Part shown: piece after piece, positions 46,141 to 53,605 of the stretch | Position numbering within the stretch: the stretch's first letter is position 1 | How the letters are laid out: every line of letters starts with the position of its first letter | IMG/VR virus record: IMGVR_UViG_3300025645_000098 | Span: 1 to 53,681 of that record | Reading direction: 5' to 3' (one strand) | Length of the DNA: 53,681 bases | From: a virus | The notes under the pieces: model-generated | What the model saw: the letters and a program-made list of their open reading frames with translations, nothing else | Told to the model about the DNA's origin: nothing | Databases searched by the model: none | Program-made: the position numbers and the translations under genes

Positions 46141-47099
46141 AAAGAGATTCAGTAATAGTAAATTTAAACAAAAGTGATAGTCTTATAAATAAGATATATG
46201 ATAAATTAGCTACTATGAGACACCATATACCATTGGGTAAAGCTAACATTCAAGTATTTTCTGATGGTGAGACATGTGTTGATTTCAAGACTTCTATGCG
46301 TGGTAAAAGAGTTTTCTTAATCACATCACCTAACACACCATTAAAGCGTGAACAACTATTCTTTGCAATTGATGCGGCCAGAAGAGCAAGTGCTATTGAG
46401 ATTATCCCAATTATACCATATTTTCCATATGCTAGACAAGATAAACGTGACCAAAGACGTGGACCAATAGGTGCAAGGGTATTTGCTGATATATTACAAG
46501 AAGCTGGCGCAACATCAATCATTACATTTGATTTACACTCTGACCAAATTGAAGGATTCTTCAAAATACCTGTGATTCATTTAAGAGGTAAGTATTTATT
46601 CTCTAAATATATACATGATACAAGCGATTCTAATACGGTATTATGTTCTCCTGATGCTGGTGGATTAAAACGTGTTAAAAAGATAAGAGACCGTATTTAT
46701 GAGAAGTACAACAACAAGCTACCATTTATTTCAATAGATAAAACTAGAACACAAGCTAATAAAACAGACAACGTTGAAATATTAGGTGATGTTAAAGGTA
46801 AAAATGTATTGATGATTGATGATATGTGTGATACTGGTGGGACTCTAATCAAAGGTGCTGACGCATTACTTGAAGCTGGCGCAACATCAGTTAGAGTATT
46901 GGTTACTCACGCTGTATTGAGTGGTGAAGCAAGTCTTAATATTGGTGCATCCAAAATTAGTGAATTTATATGTTCAGATTCATTAATTTATAAAGGTATT
47001 GGGTCTGACATGGATGGAAAATTAAATATAATATCAACTGCTTCTGACATAGCTGATGCTATTGTTAGTATCAATGTGGATGGAAGTATTCATAGATAA
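46137..47099 (+). CDS. prs: Ribose-phosphate pyrophosphokinase (PRPP synthetase-like)
   Basis: 320 aa. RQDKRDQRRGPIGARVFAD (ATP loop), FDLHSDQIEGFF, CSPDAGG and the PRPP loop VLMIDDMCDTGGTL are intact. Makes PRPP from ribose-5-phosphate and ATP; phage homologues in NARP1 instead pyrophosphorylate ADP-ribose. Pairing with NAMPT 2.4 kb upstream supports an NAD+ regeneration module. Confidence 0.93.
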   Translation: MKRDSVIVNLNKSDSLINKIYDKLATMRHHIPLGKANIQVFSDGETCVDFKTSMRGKRVFLITSPNTPLKREQLFFAIDAARRASAIEIIPIIPYFPYARQDKRDQRRGPIGARVFADILQEAGATSIITFDLHSDQIEGFFKIPVIHLRGKYLFSKYIHDTSDSNTVLCSPDAGGLKRVKKIRDRIYEKYNNKLPFISIDKTRTQANKTDNVEILGDVKGKNVLMIDDMCDTGGTLIKGADALLEAGATSVRVLVTHAVLSGEASLNIGASKISEFICSDSLIYKGIGSDMDGKLNIISTASDIADAIVSINVDGSIHR

Positions 47100-47104
47100 A
47101 ATTT

Positions 47105-47311
47105 ATGGCAATATATAAATTAAAGGTGTTATATAATACCGCTTTGAGAAGAGGTTTTAGTGATGATGGGCAATATTTTAAAGTAGATGTCGAGGCAAGT
47201 TATTATGAATTAGAACATAATTCCATAGTGTTTTATGATAAAGTAAATTATGTTAGAACACCAGTAGCTGTTTATCCAGCAAATAATACAATAATTGAAT
47301 CAATAGAATAA
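47105..47311 (+). CDS. Hypothetical small protein
   Basis: 68 aa, beta-rich (YKLKVLYNTALRRGFSDDGQ). Its stop overlaps the next start by one nt. Unknown. Confidence 0.6.
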   Translation: MAIYKLKVLYNTALRRGFSDDGQYFKVDVEASYYELEHNSIVFYDKVNYVRTPVAVYPANNTIIESIE

Positions 47312-48246
47312 TGAAATTAAATAACTTATATGGCGTTTCAGCCCAAATGAAAGTTGGCAAAGATTTAATAGGTGAAATGTTACTTTACATAACTGAAACG
47401 GTTGGACGAGGTGAAGAAGTATCGTTTGAAGGGTTTGAAAATTATTTACCATTTAACGCTACTTATGAGATTAAGAAATGTGCCGACAAACTTAAAGATT
47501 GTGTATGTTTGATATTGGGTTGCACCAGAGCACAACTTGAGGACCAAGACTTTAAGAATAAAGAATTGGGACCTGATTGGGTATTATATAGATTAAACAC
47601 AGTTTGGTTTCCAGAAACATTAGACTCTGAAAGAATGGATGAGAATAGGGAAAGTGTTATCTATGGTGCTTATGAAGAAGCCTTTTGTGACGGTGAACGT
47701 GAACGTACATATTTTACAGTTGACAAGCCAACGTTTGGTAATTCTTCGGAGTTAACTTATTCAATTGAAAAAGAGTTTTTAACACCTAGAAAAATATTAC
47801 AAATATTAGGTACTCAAGGTGGTAGAATGTTAATCCATCCCAACATATGGGTTAACGCATTATTTAGTGATTATAACCCAGAACACACTTGGGATGACTC
47901 TAAGTGGAATAATCCAATATCTAAATGGATAATTACAGATGTTAGATTTCCAGCCAATGAAGGACAAGCTGTTTTAAAAAGAGGTGGTCTTATGATTGGG
48001 GTTAGAAGACATTTCGCATTAAGATTTCCTGAATATGTACATTTAGTTAATGAAGAACAACCATATAGAATACCAGTACAATTAAGAGTTGAAAACCATG
48101 AATTATATAATAATCTAACACATGAATCAGAAAGTGAGATGGGTGACCATTCTTGGTGTGATGTGGTAATAGAAAATAATGGAACAATCGAAGAATTATT
48201 TAATAACGTTTTAAACGCAGTACAATGTCAAAAAGAATTATTATAA
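47311..48246 (+). CDS. Deoxynucleoside monophosphate kinase-like protein
   Basis: 311 aa. P-loop-like VSAQMKVGKDLIGE at residues 9-22. TPRKILQILGTQGGRMLIHPNIWVNAL and ITDVRFPANEGQAV match the dNMP-kinase (T4 gp1-like) layout. It supplies dNDPs for phage DNA synthesis. A ~60-residue insertion precedes the TPRK motif. Confidence 0.75.
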   Translation: MKLNNLYGVSAQMKVGKDLIGEMLLYITETVGRGEEVSFEGFENYLPFNATYEIKKCADKLKDCVCLILGCTRAQLEDQDFKNKELGPDWVLYRLNTVWFPETLDSERMDENRESVIYGAYEEAFCDGERERTYFTVDKPTFGNSSELTYSIEKEFLTPRKILQILGTQGGRMLIHPNIWVNALFSDYNPEHTWDDSKWNNPISKWIITDVRFPANEGQAVLKRGGLMIGVRRHFALRFPEYVHLVNEEQPYRIPVQLRVENHELYNNLTHESESEMGDHSWCDVVIENNGTIEELFNNVLNAVQCQKELL

Positions 48247-49433
48247 TTGGAGGTGGAACTTTTCAGGCGATTAGGAATCATTTAGCTCTAGCCGCACCAG
48301 CATTTGGTATTACAGCTAGACAAATACATAGTCATTTAGATGGGTCAGAATTACATTTAACTAAAATGTGTAATTGGACATCACCATTAGTTACAAATGA
48401 AGATGTTGAAAATTTCATTGACGAATTACTATTAGATAAAACAGTTGGAACAATAATTCTTAACGCTGCTTTATGTGATTATAAAGCTTTACCAATTGAT
48501 GATAATAATGGGTGGCATGGTAAACGTTTAAAGACTAGTGATGGTAATATTACCATCGAGTTAACCCCTACTGACAAAATCATAGGAAAGATTCGTAAAG
48601 CACGTCCTGATATCTTCCTTGTAGGTTTTAAAACCACTACAAATGAAACATCTGAAAATCAATTTTTAATTGCATTAAAGATGATGAAGAAAACTAAGTG
48701 TAATTTAGTATTAGCTAATGATACAGTTACTAGAAACAACATGATAATTACACCAGAAGAAACGATTTATGGTGAAACTATTCTTAGATATTCAGTTATC
48801 AAGGAGTTATGTGAAATGATATTAGATAGACATAGATTAACATATAAAGGGGGTGAGTTTATTGAAAATACAAGCGTTCCCTTTGATAATGCACCTAAAA
48901 GCTTTCAGGAGGTTATGAATTTCCTAATTGATAATGGTGGTTATATTGAAAATAATGGAAATGGATTTACTCCAGGTCATTTTGGTTATCGTCAAGAACC
49001 ATATAGCACTAATTTCGTGTCATCACAAAGAGGTGTGAATCATAATGAAGTTAGAGAAAATGGAATGACTGGTGTTTTTATAGATGAAGAGAGTGATAGT
49101 TTCGTTTATATGGGTGATAAAAAAGCTTCAGTAGGAGCTAGAAGTCAAGCGTTATTACTTAAAGAGAATCCTGAATATGATTTTATTATTCATACTCATA
49201 ATCCACTTAAAGAAGGTAGTTTAATCCCAACTACACCACAAAAACCATTTCAGTGTGGCTCAATGGAATGTGGTATTAATACATTGAATAACATGGGAAG
49301 TTTTGATAACGGTATGAAAGCTGTATTCTTAGAAAAGCATGGAATTAATTTATTATTCAAAACCACAACAAAATCAGAGGACGTTATTAACTTCCTTAAA
49401 GATAATATAGAATTAGGAATAAAAATAAGATAA
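48225..49433 (+). CDS. CoaB-like flavoprotein ligase fused to class II aldolase domain
   Basis: 402 aa. N-terminal ~200 residues: IIIIGGGTF, NAALCDYKAL, TPDKI-type LTPTDKIIGKIRK, FLVGFKTTT and NLVLANDTV follow phosphopantothenate-cysteine ligase (CoaB). C-terminal ~190: NFVSSQRGVNHNEV, SVGARSQALL, FIIHTHNPL (metal His pair) and VFLEKHGINLLF follow class II aldolase/adducin. The fusion is unusual; the substrate is unknown. Overlaps the kinase gene by 22 nt. Confidence 0.75.
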   Translation: MSKRIIIIGGGTFQAIRNHLALAAPAFGITARQIHSHLDGSELHLTKMCNWTSPLVTNEDVENFIDELLLDKTVGTIILNAALCDYKALPIDDNNGWHGKRLKTSDGNITIELTPTDKIIGKIRKARPDIFLVGFKTTTNETSENQFLIALKMMKKTKCNLVLANDTVTRNNMIITPEETIYGETILRYSVIKELCEMILDRHRLTYKGGEFIENTSVPFDNAPKSFQEVMNFLIDNGGYIENNGNGFTPGHFGYRQEPYSTNFVSSQRGVNHNEVRENGMTGVFIDEESDSFVYMGDKKASVGARSQALLLKENPEYDFIIHTHNPLKEGSLIPTTPQKPFQCGSMECGINTLNNMGSFDNGMKAVFLEKHGINLLFKTTTKSEDVINFLKDNIELGIKIR

Positions 49434-49473
49434 TGAGTTTATATATCAAATTTTAATAAGAAAATTGTTAGTA

Positions 49474-49500
49474 AAAAAGATGAATTTAACAGTCTTTTTA
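49474..49500 (+). terminator. Intrinsic terminator
   Basis: AAAAAGA (49474-49480) pairs with TCTTTTT (49493-49499), loop 12 nt; Ts follow the hairpin arm. Confidence 0.6.
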
Positions 49501-49559
49501 CTTATTTTTTGATATTTATAGTACACGCAATTAACAAAACAATTTAAACGTCTTAACCT

Positions 49560-49841
49560 ATGAAAATACTAGTAATAATGGGTGGTGATGGACACTTCCA
49601 TGCCGCTCATCCCACTGATAGACCAGCAGTTTTAACCCTAATTAAAAAAATCCATAATGGTGATTATTTTAATGATTTCATTAATGATAATAATCTCCAA
49701 ATTAAAAGTGATTTATCAGAATATTGCTGTAAAGATTGGAATAAATTAATTCAACAATTTATTCAAAGGGGTACATTAGAATATGTGACTTTGAGTGACA
49801 CAATTCCAACGGGTTGTCAATGTGTCACAAAAAATAATTGA
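49560..49841 (+). CDS. Hypothetical protein
   Basis: 93 aa. Begins VIMGGDGHFHAAHPTDRPAV and has a CC and a CxC near the end. A ~120-nt leader with an upstream terminator precedes it. Unknown. Confidence 0.6.
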   Translation: MKILVIMGGDGHFHAAHPTDRPAVLTLIKKIHNGDYFNDFINDNNLQIKSDLSEYCCKDWNKLIQQFIQRGTLEYVTLSDTIPTGCQCVTKNN

Positions 49842-49904
49842 TTAATGTTTATTAAATCAAATAAAAGGTGTATATTTGCACTTTAACCTAAATTAATTTT
49901 AAAT

Positions 49905-50426
49905 ATGAATATAGAATCGATAATAAAAGTTGTAGTTATAGATTTTGATGGAACTCTTATAGATACAACAATGCCTGAAGTTGGTAAAAAAATGTGGAAA
50001 GATGCTACTGGTGAAGATTTCCCACACAAAGGGTGGTGGGGTAAAAGAGAATCTTTAGATATTAATATTTTCCCTAACGAAACTTTTGGTGATATTGTCA
50101 GTGTATTTAATAAGGTCAAATCCGACCCAAATACCTTTGTTGCTTTATGCACGGGTAGAATTACGCCATTAGCTAATCAAGTTAATGCTATTTTAAATAA
50201 ACATAATTTAAAGTTTGACGATGTAGTATTAACTGGTGATAAAAGATTTAATAATGGTGCTAATAATACATTAACATTTAAAATAAATTATCTTAATTCA
50301 TTAAAAGACCAATTTCCTAATTTGAAAGAGGTTGAATTTTACGATGACCGTAGAGAGCATCATGATACTTTTGTACAGTGGGGTAAGCTCCAACCATTTA
50401 CTGTGAAAGTTCATTTAGTGCACTAA
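49905..50426 (+). CDS. HAD phosphatase, Swiss-Army-Knife RNA-repair-like
   Basis: 173 aa. VVVIDFDGTLIDT (motif I DxDGT), ALCTGRITP (motif II) and VEFYDDRREHHDTF (motif IV) are intact. The WWGKR segment and the DDRREHH ending match the HAD_SAK group linked to RNA repair. TATATTTG (49871) lies 34 nt upstream without a good TTG. Probably a nucleic-acid 3'/5'-phosphatase; substrate inferred. Confidence 0.8.
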   Translation: MNIESIIKVVVIDFDGTLIDTTMPEVGKKMWKDATGEDFPHKGWWGKRESLDINIFPNETFGDIVSVFNKVKSDPNTFVALCTGRITPLANQVNAILNKHNLKFDDVVLTGDKRFNNGANNTLTFKINYLNSLKDQFPNLKEVEFYDDRREHHDTFVQWGKLQPFTVKVHLVH

Positions 50427-50431
50427 ATATT

Positions 50432-50516
50432 TGTGACGTATATGGTAATAGCAAAACTGGCTAGAATACCCTGTAATAAGGTTCATATGTTGTAGGTTCG
50501 AATCCTACCGTCACAA
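50432..50516 (+). ncRNA. tRNA-like element, isolated
   Basis: Acceptor TGTGACG/CGTCACA and T arm GTAGG/CCTAC with TTCGAAT are perfect. A TAGC/GCTA hairpin sits unusually far (10 nt) from the acceptor, and the CTGTAAT loop region (would read GTA) has a poorly paired stem. 85 nt; amino acid not assigned. Confidence 0.55.
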
Positions 50517-50548
50517 CAATAACATTTATAAAAATTACTTAACCTACT

Positions 50549-51418
50549 ATGCGAAAATTAGAAACTACTTCAGAATCTATTACTGTAAAAAGTACACAAT
50601 CAATAAAAAAATACCTATATGATTTATCACAAATACCATTATTAACGCCAGACGAAGAATACGAATTATCAGTATTAGCATTTGAAAAAAATGATGAAGA
50701 AGCTAGACAGAAATTAGTTAAACATAATTTAAGATTTGTTGTTAGTGTTGCTAAACAATATAAGACCAAGGATATTGGCCTTGAAGATTTGATTAATGAA
50801 GGGAATATTGGACTTATTAGTGCCTCTCAAAAATTTGACCCATCAAGAGGATTCAAATTTATTTCTTATGCTGTATGGTGGATTAGAAGAAATATATTAG
50901 CATTTATTACAGAAAATTCTGAAACAGTTAGAATACCAAGCAATAGAAGTTCTACCAATTATAAAATTGGTCAAAAATGTAAAGAGTTAGAACAAAAATT
51001 ACAACACGAAGCAACATATCACGATATTCTAAATGAATATGGTAATATGTTTAAGAAAGAAGAGGTGGCTTTTTACTTTGAAACTGTAGGTTTTAGAACT
51101 ACATCATTGGATAATCCAATTGGTGAATCTACATCATCAGATACTTATGGTTCATTGATTGAAGATGAAAAGGTTTTAAAACCAACTCACTTCGTCAATC
51201 AACTTGATAGTATCTATAATCGTGAGGTAATTTTAAATATACTTAAAGATAATTTGGAACGTGAAGTGATTAAATTCTTATTTGGTCTTGATGGAAAAGA
51301 ACCATTATCTCTAAAACATACAGCCTTTATTCTCGGTCTTTCAAGTGAGAGAATTAGACAAATAAGAGATAAGGCATTTAGAAGACTTAAAATTACCTTA
51401 AAGGATAAAAATAACTAA
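50549..51418 (+). CDS. Sigma-70 family factor (second of two)
   Basis: 289 aa. Same plan as the 24898 gene: SIKKYLYDLSQIPLLTPDEE, LVKHNLRFVVSVAKQY, DLINEGNIGLISA, FISYAVWWIRRNI, and region 4 with LSLKHTAFILGLSSERIRQIR. Regions 2 are nearly identical between the two, but regions 3-4 differ, suggesting recognition of different -33 elements or timing. Confidence 0.92.
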   Translation: MRKLETTSESITVKSTQSIKKYLYDLSQIPLLTPDEEYELSVLAFEKNDEEARQKLVKHNLRFVVSVAKQYKTKDIGLEDLINEGNIGLISASQKFDPSRGFKFISYAVWWIRRNILAFITENSETVRIPSNRSSTNYKIGQKCKELEQKLQHEATYHDILNEYGNMFKKEEVAFYFETVGFRTTSLDNPIGESTSSDTYGSLIEDEKVLKPTHFVNQLDSIYNREVILNILKDNLEREVIKFLFGLDGKEPLSLKHTAFILGLSSERIRQIRDKAFRRLKITLKDKNN

Positions 51419-51460
51419 TAATTTTTTTATTCTAGATTTTTTTATTATCTTTGTCCCTAT

Positions 51461-51949
51461 ATGAAAGAACTACTTAAATATAGAAATAATTCTTATTTTA
51501 ATGCTACTGATTACTTTTTAATGTATGACTTAGCATTGAACAAATTCTTCTTGAACACTGCTGAACGTGGTGATAAAGGGGGTGCCTATTTCTCGAAATA
51601 TAGAAAAGAGATGAACTTCAAATACAAATTCTGGTATAATGAAGGACCATCACAATATAAAATGTCTTCAATACTTTGCGTTAATGCAAATGAATTAATA
51701 GGTAGGACTGTTCGATATCTACATCGAGGTAAATACGACTATCAACATAAAATCACCGATGGTGACAATACTAAATGGGTAGGCATAGAGCGAAATACTT
51801 TACGTCAAACTGATTTGTTCGGTATGATAACAAGTAACTTTGTTCTTAATGGTGTTGGAACGATACCTTTTAGTGGTCAAAGTGATAGTAAGAAAAAGTG
51901 GGGTTTCCCATATTATTTTCAAGACCCTAATTTATTGGAATTATTATAA
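51461..51949 (+). CDS. Hypothetical protein
   Basis: 162 aa, aromatic and basic, e.g. YFSKYRKEMNFKYKFWYNEG and LHRGKYDYQHKITDGDN. TATCTTTG at 51446 lies just upstream. Unknown. Confidence 0.65.
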   Translation: MKELLKYRNNSYFNATDYFLMYDLALNKFFLNTAERGDKGGAYFSKYRKEMNFKYKFWYNEGPSQYKMSSILCVNANELIGRTVRYLHRGKYDYQHKITDGDNTKWVGIERNTLRQTDLFGMITSNFVLNGVGTIPFSGQSDSKKKWGFPYYFQDPNLLELL

Positions 51950-52005
51950 TTTTTTAGGCTCTTTCCTTTATCCTCTTATATTTATAGTAAACAAAGTTAT
52001 TCAAA

Positions 52006-52386
52006 ATGAAAAAAGAAGATATTAAAAATATGCTTAGAGAAAATACCATAGAAGAATATGGTATTAAATCTCATCAATCCCCTATTCAAAAGGTAAAAAG
52101 TTCTGGTGATGCTGCAAAAGAAAATAAAACTGAGAAAATCACAAAGTTATTAGTGGGTAATGATGTTATAAATCATGCTGCGGTTGTACGTAAAATGACT
52201 GGTGAAGATTGGACTGGTAATAGTGAGGCTACTAATAGGTCTAAATTTAGAAAAAAATTAAATAAACTCACTAATGATGAAGGTGGTGCTTATTCATTTA
52301 ATGAGGATGAAGTTGGTCAAATTGAAAAGATTCTAATGGGTTTATCATCTACAATAACTAATACAATCGGTAGACAAGGGAAGTAA
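52006..52386 (+). CDS. Hypothetical protein with capsid-targeting-like leader
   Basis: 126 aa. Leader MKKEDIKNMLREN resembles those at 2217 and 38823. The body is helical and polar (KLLVGNDVINHAAVVRKMTG, GQIEKILMGLSSTI). Could be a packaged internal protein; inference from the leader only. Confidence 0.6.
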   Translation: MKKEDIKNMLRENTIEEYGIKSHQSPIQKVKSSGDAAKENKTEKITKLLVGNDVINHAAVVRKMTGEDWTGNSEATNRSKFRKKLNKLTNDEGGAYSFNEDEVGQIEKILMGLSSTITNTIGRQGK

Positions 52387-52387
52387 A

Positions 52388-52762
52388 TTGAATAGAAGGG
52401 ATAAAACTAAGGAAATCAAGGAAAAGATAGAACTAATACATAAAACCTTTGATGAACTTCAAGTATTAAAAGACAAGTCTAAAGAAGAATTATCAAGCAT
52501 AGATAGGGAATTATCAAATCATTATCACAATATTGAAGGTACTGAAATCGATTATATGTCAGAGTCACATATAATGATGATGAAACTAAAAGACATCTTA
52601 TATACCAGAAGGGAAGCAAAAGTTAACCATACGCTCTTAGAATCTTTCATTACTGCAATGGAAAGAAGTATGGAGAAAACCAAAAAACGATACGTTGAGA
52701 TTCTCAACAAACATGATGAAATAATTCAAGAGATTATTAATAGGTCAAAAGAAAAAAAATGA
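52388..52762 (+). CDS. Coiled-coil protein
   Basis: 124 aa with a TTG start one nt after the preceding stop. Almost entirely Lys/Glu-rich helix (DKTKEIKEKIELIHKTFDEL, AMERSMEKTKKRYVEILNK). Unknown; probably co-translated with the gene before it. Confidence 0.6.
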   Translation: MNRRDKTKEIKEKIELIHKTFDELQVLKDKSKEELSSIDRELSNHYHNIEGTEIDYMSESHIMMMKLKDILYTRREAKVNHTLLESFITAMERSMEKTKKRYVEILNKHDEIIQEIINRSKEKK

Positions 52763-52798
52763 AATCCTTGTGGGTTTCATTTTTTTTTTGTATATTTG
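52759..52798 (+). promoter_or_regulatory. Overlapping terminator and promoter
   Basis: ATGAAATCC/GGGTTTCAT (9 bp) with loop TTGT and a T tract. TTG 52768-52770 fills the loop and TATATTTG 52791-52798 follows after 20 nt. Confidence 0.8.
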
Positions 52799-52802
52799 TT
52801 AT

Positions 52803-53037
52803 TATAATTTTTGATTTGGTGATAAAAGAAGCACCAAATGGTTGCTTATGTTAGACCACATATACATTCGAGCGTATACAGACTACGGGAATAGTGGCTT
52901 TAAGTGGATGAAACTATAACTGCGGTTGAAACGTACCATTCACCAAATCATTAATTATAACGGTAAGTATAAGGTTAGTGCGCCTACCACAAACGATTGA
53001 ATTAAGCACCAACCTTCATTGGCGCATTAACTATATA
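52803..53037 (+). ncRNA. Structured RNA related to the large 19.6-kb RNA
   Basis: GATTTGGTGA/TCACCAAATC (10 bp) closes a ~130-nt domain with AAGCA/TGCTT, TATAC/GTATA and ACTA/TAGT. A second domain is closed by GTTAGTGCGCC/GGCGCATTAAC (11 bp). TGCTTATG, GACTACGGGAA and GGTTGAAACGT occur in the same order as in the RNA at 19614. Its own terminator-promoter element lies just upstream. Confidence 0.6.
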
Positions 53038-53066
53038 CAATGTTATGCACCGTAAATTTTAATATT

Positions 53067-53255
53067 ATGTTTGAAAAAATGACAGTAGAAGAAGCGATTG
53101 AGTATTGCTATAAACACGAAAATCAATTTAAAAGTGATATGTATAAAATTGGCGAAGATGGTGTTGAACAGTTTGGATGTCTTATAGCAATATTAGAGGG
53201 CGGAACTATCGAACCAAAAGAACTTCCTGATTACGGAATGGATTATGGTGCATAA
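53067..53255 (+). CDS. Hypothetical small acidic protein
   Basis: 62 aa from ATG 53067 (AATATT leader); MTVEEAIEYCYKHENQF then an acidic C-terminus. Directly after the structured RNA. Unknown. Confidence 0.6.
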   Translation: MFEKMTVEEAIEYCYKHENQFKSDMYKIGEDGVEQFGCLIAILEGGTIEPKELPDYGMDYGA

Positions 53256-53304
53256 CTCAGGGTATATGTGAAGTACCTTACCACAAAATTAAAAAATTAT
53301 TAAA

Positions 53305-53436
53305 ATGGAAATAACTTGGACTTACAACTTTTTAGAAACAATAGCCTTTATAGTATTGGTTATACTTGGAATATATGCACTGGTTAAATTATTAGCCTAT
53401 TTAGCTTTATGGATTTTTTGGGGCGGTGGTAGATAA
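53305..53436 (+). CDS. Tiny membrane protein
   Basis: 43 aa, one hydrophobic helix (about 10-38) and a GGGR tail. Leader TTATTAAA-ATG. Unknown. Confidence 0.5.
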   Translation: MEITWTYNFLETIAFIVLVILGIYALVKLLAYLALWIFWGGGR

Positions 53437-53530
53437 TGATTATAACTACGCTTTGTGGTTAGCAAAATACTCTAGCTCGAAAACCAAGACCAAACGAGCA
53501 GCACAATCTTTTATAGATAAGCTAAAGTAA
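53426..53530 (+). CDS. Doubtful small frame with GTG start
   Basis: 34 aa (DNDYNYALWLAKYSSSKTK, basic helical end). After its TAA the same frame continues coding-like (YYLQRSEYGEMF) to 53598 without an ATG, so this may be a gene broken by a stop or a decayed remnant. Confidence 0.3.
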   Translation: MVDNDYNYALWLAKYSSSKTKTKRAAQSFIDKLK

Positions 53531-53605
53531 ATTTATTACTTACAACGTTCTGAATATGGTGAAATGTTTTTATCAAACTTTAATAAAGACCATTAAACAA
53601 GTGAT

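Noticed and set aside
53426-53598. Stop-codon readthrough fusion
   Set aside because: A coding-like frame continues past TAA, but with no start evidence and no known readthrough signal a decayed gene is simpler.
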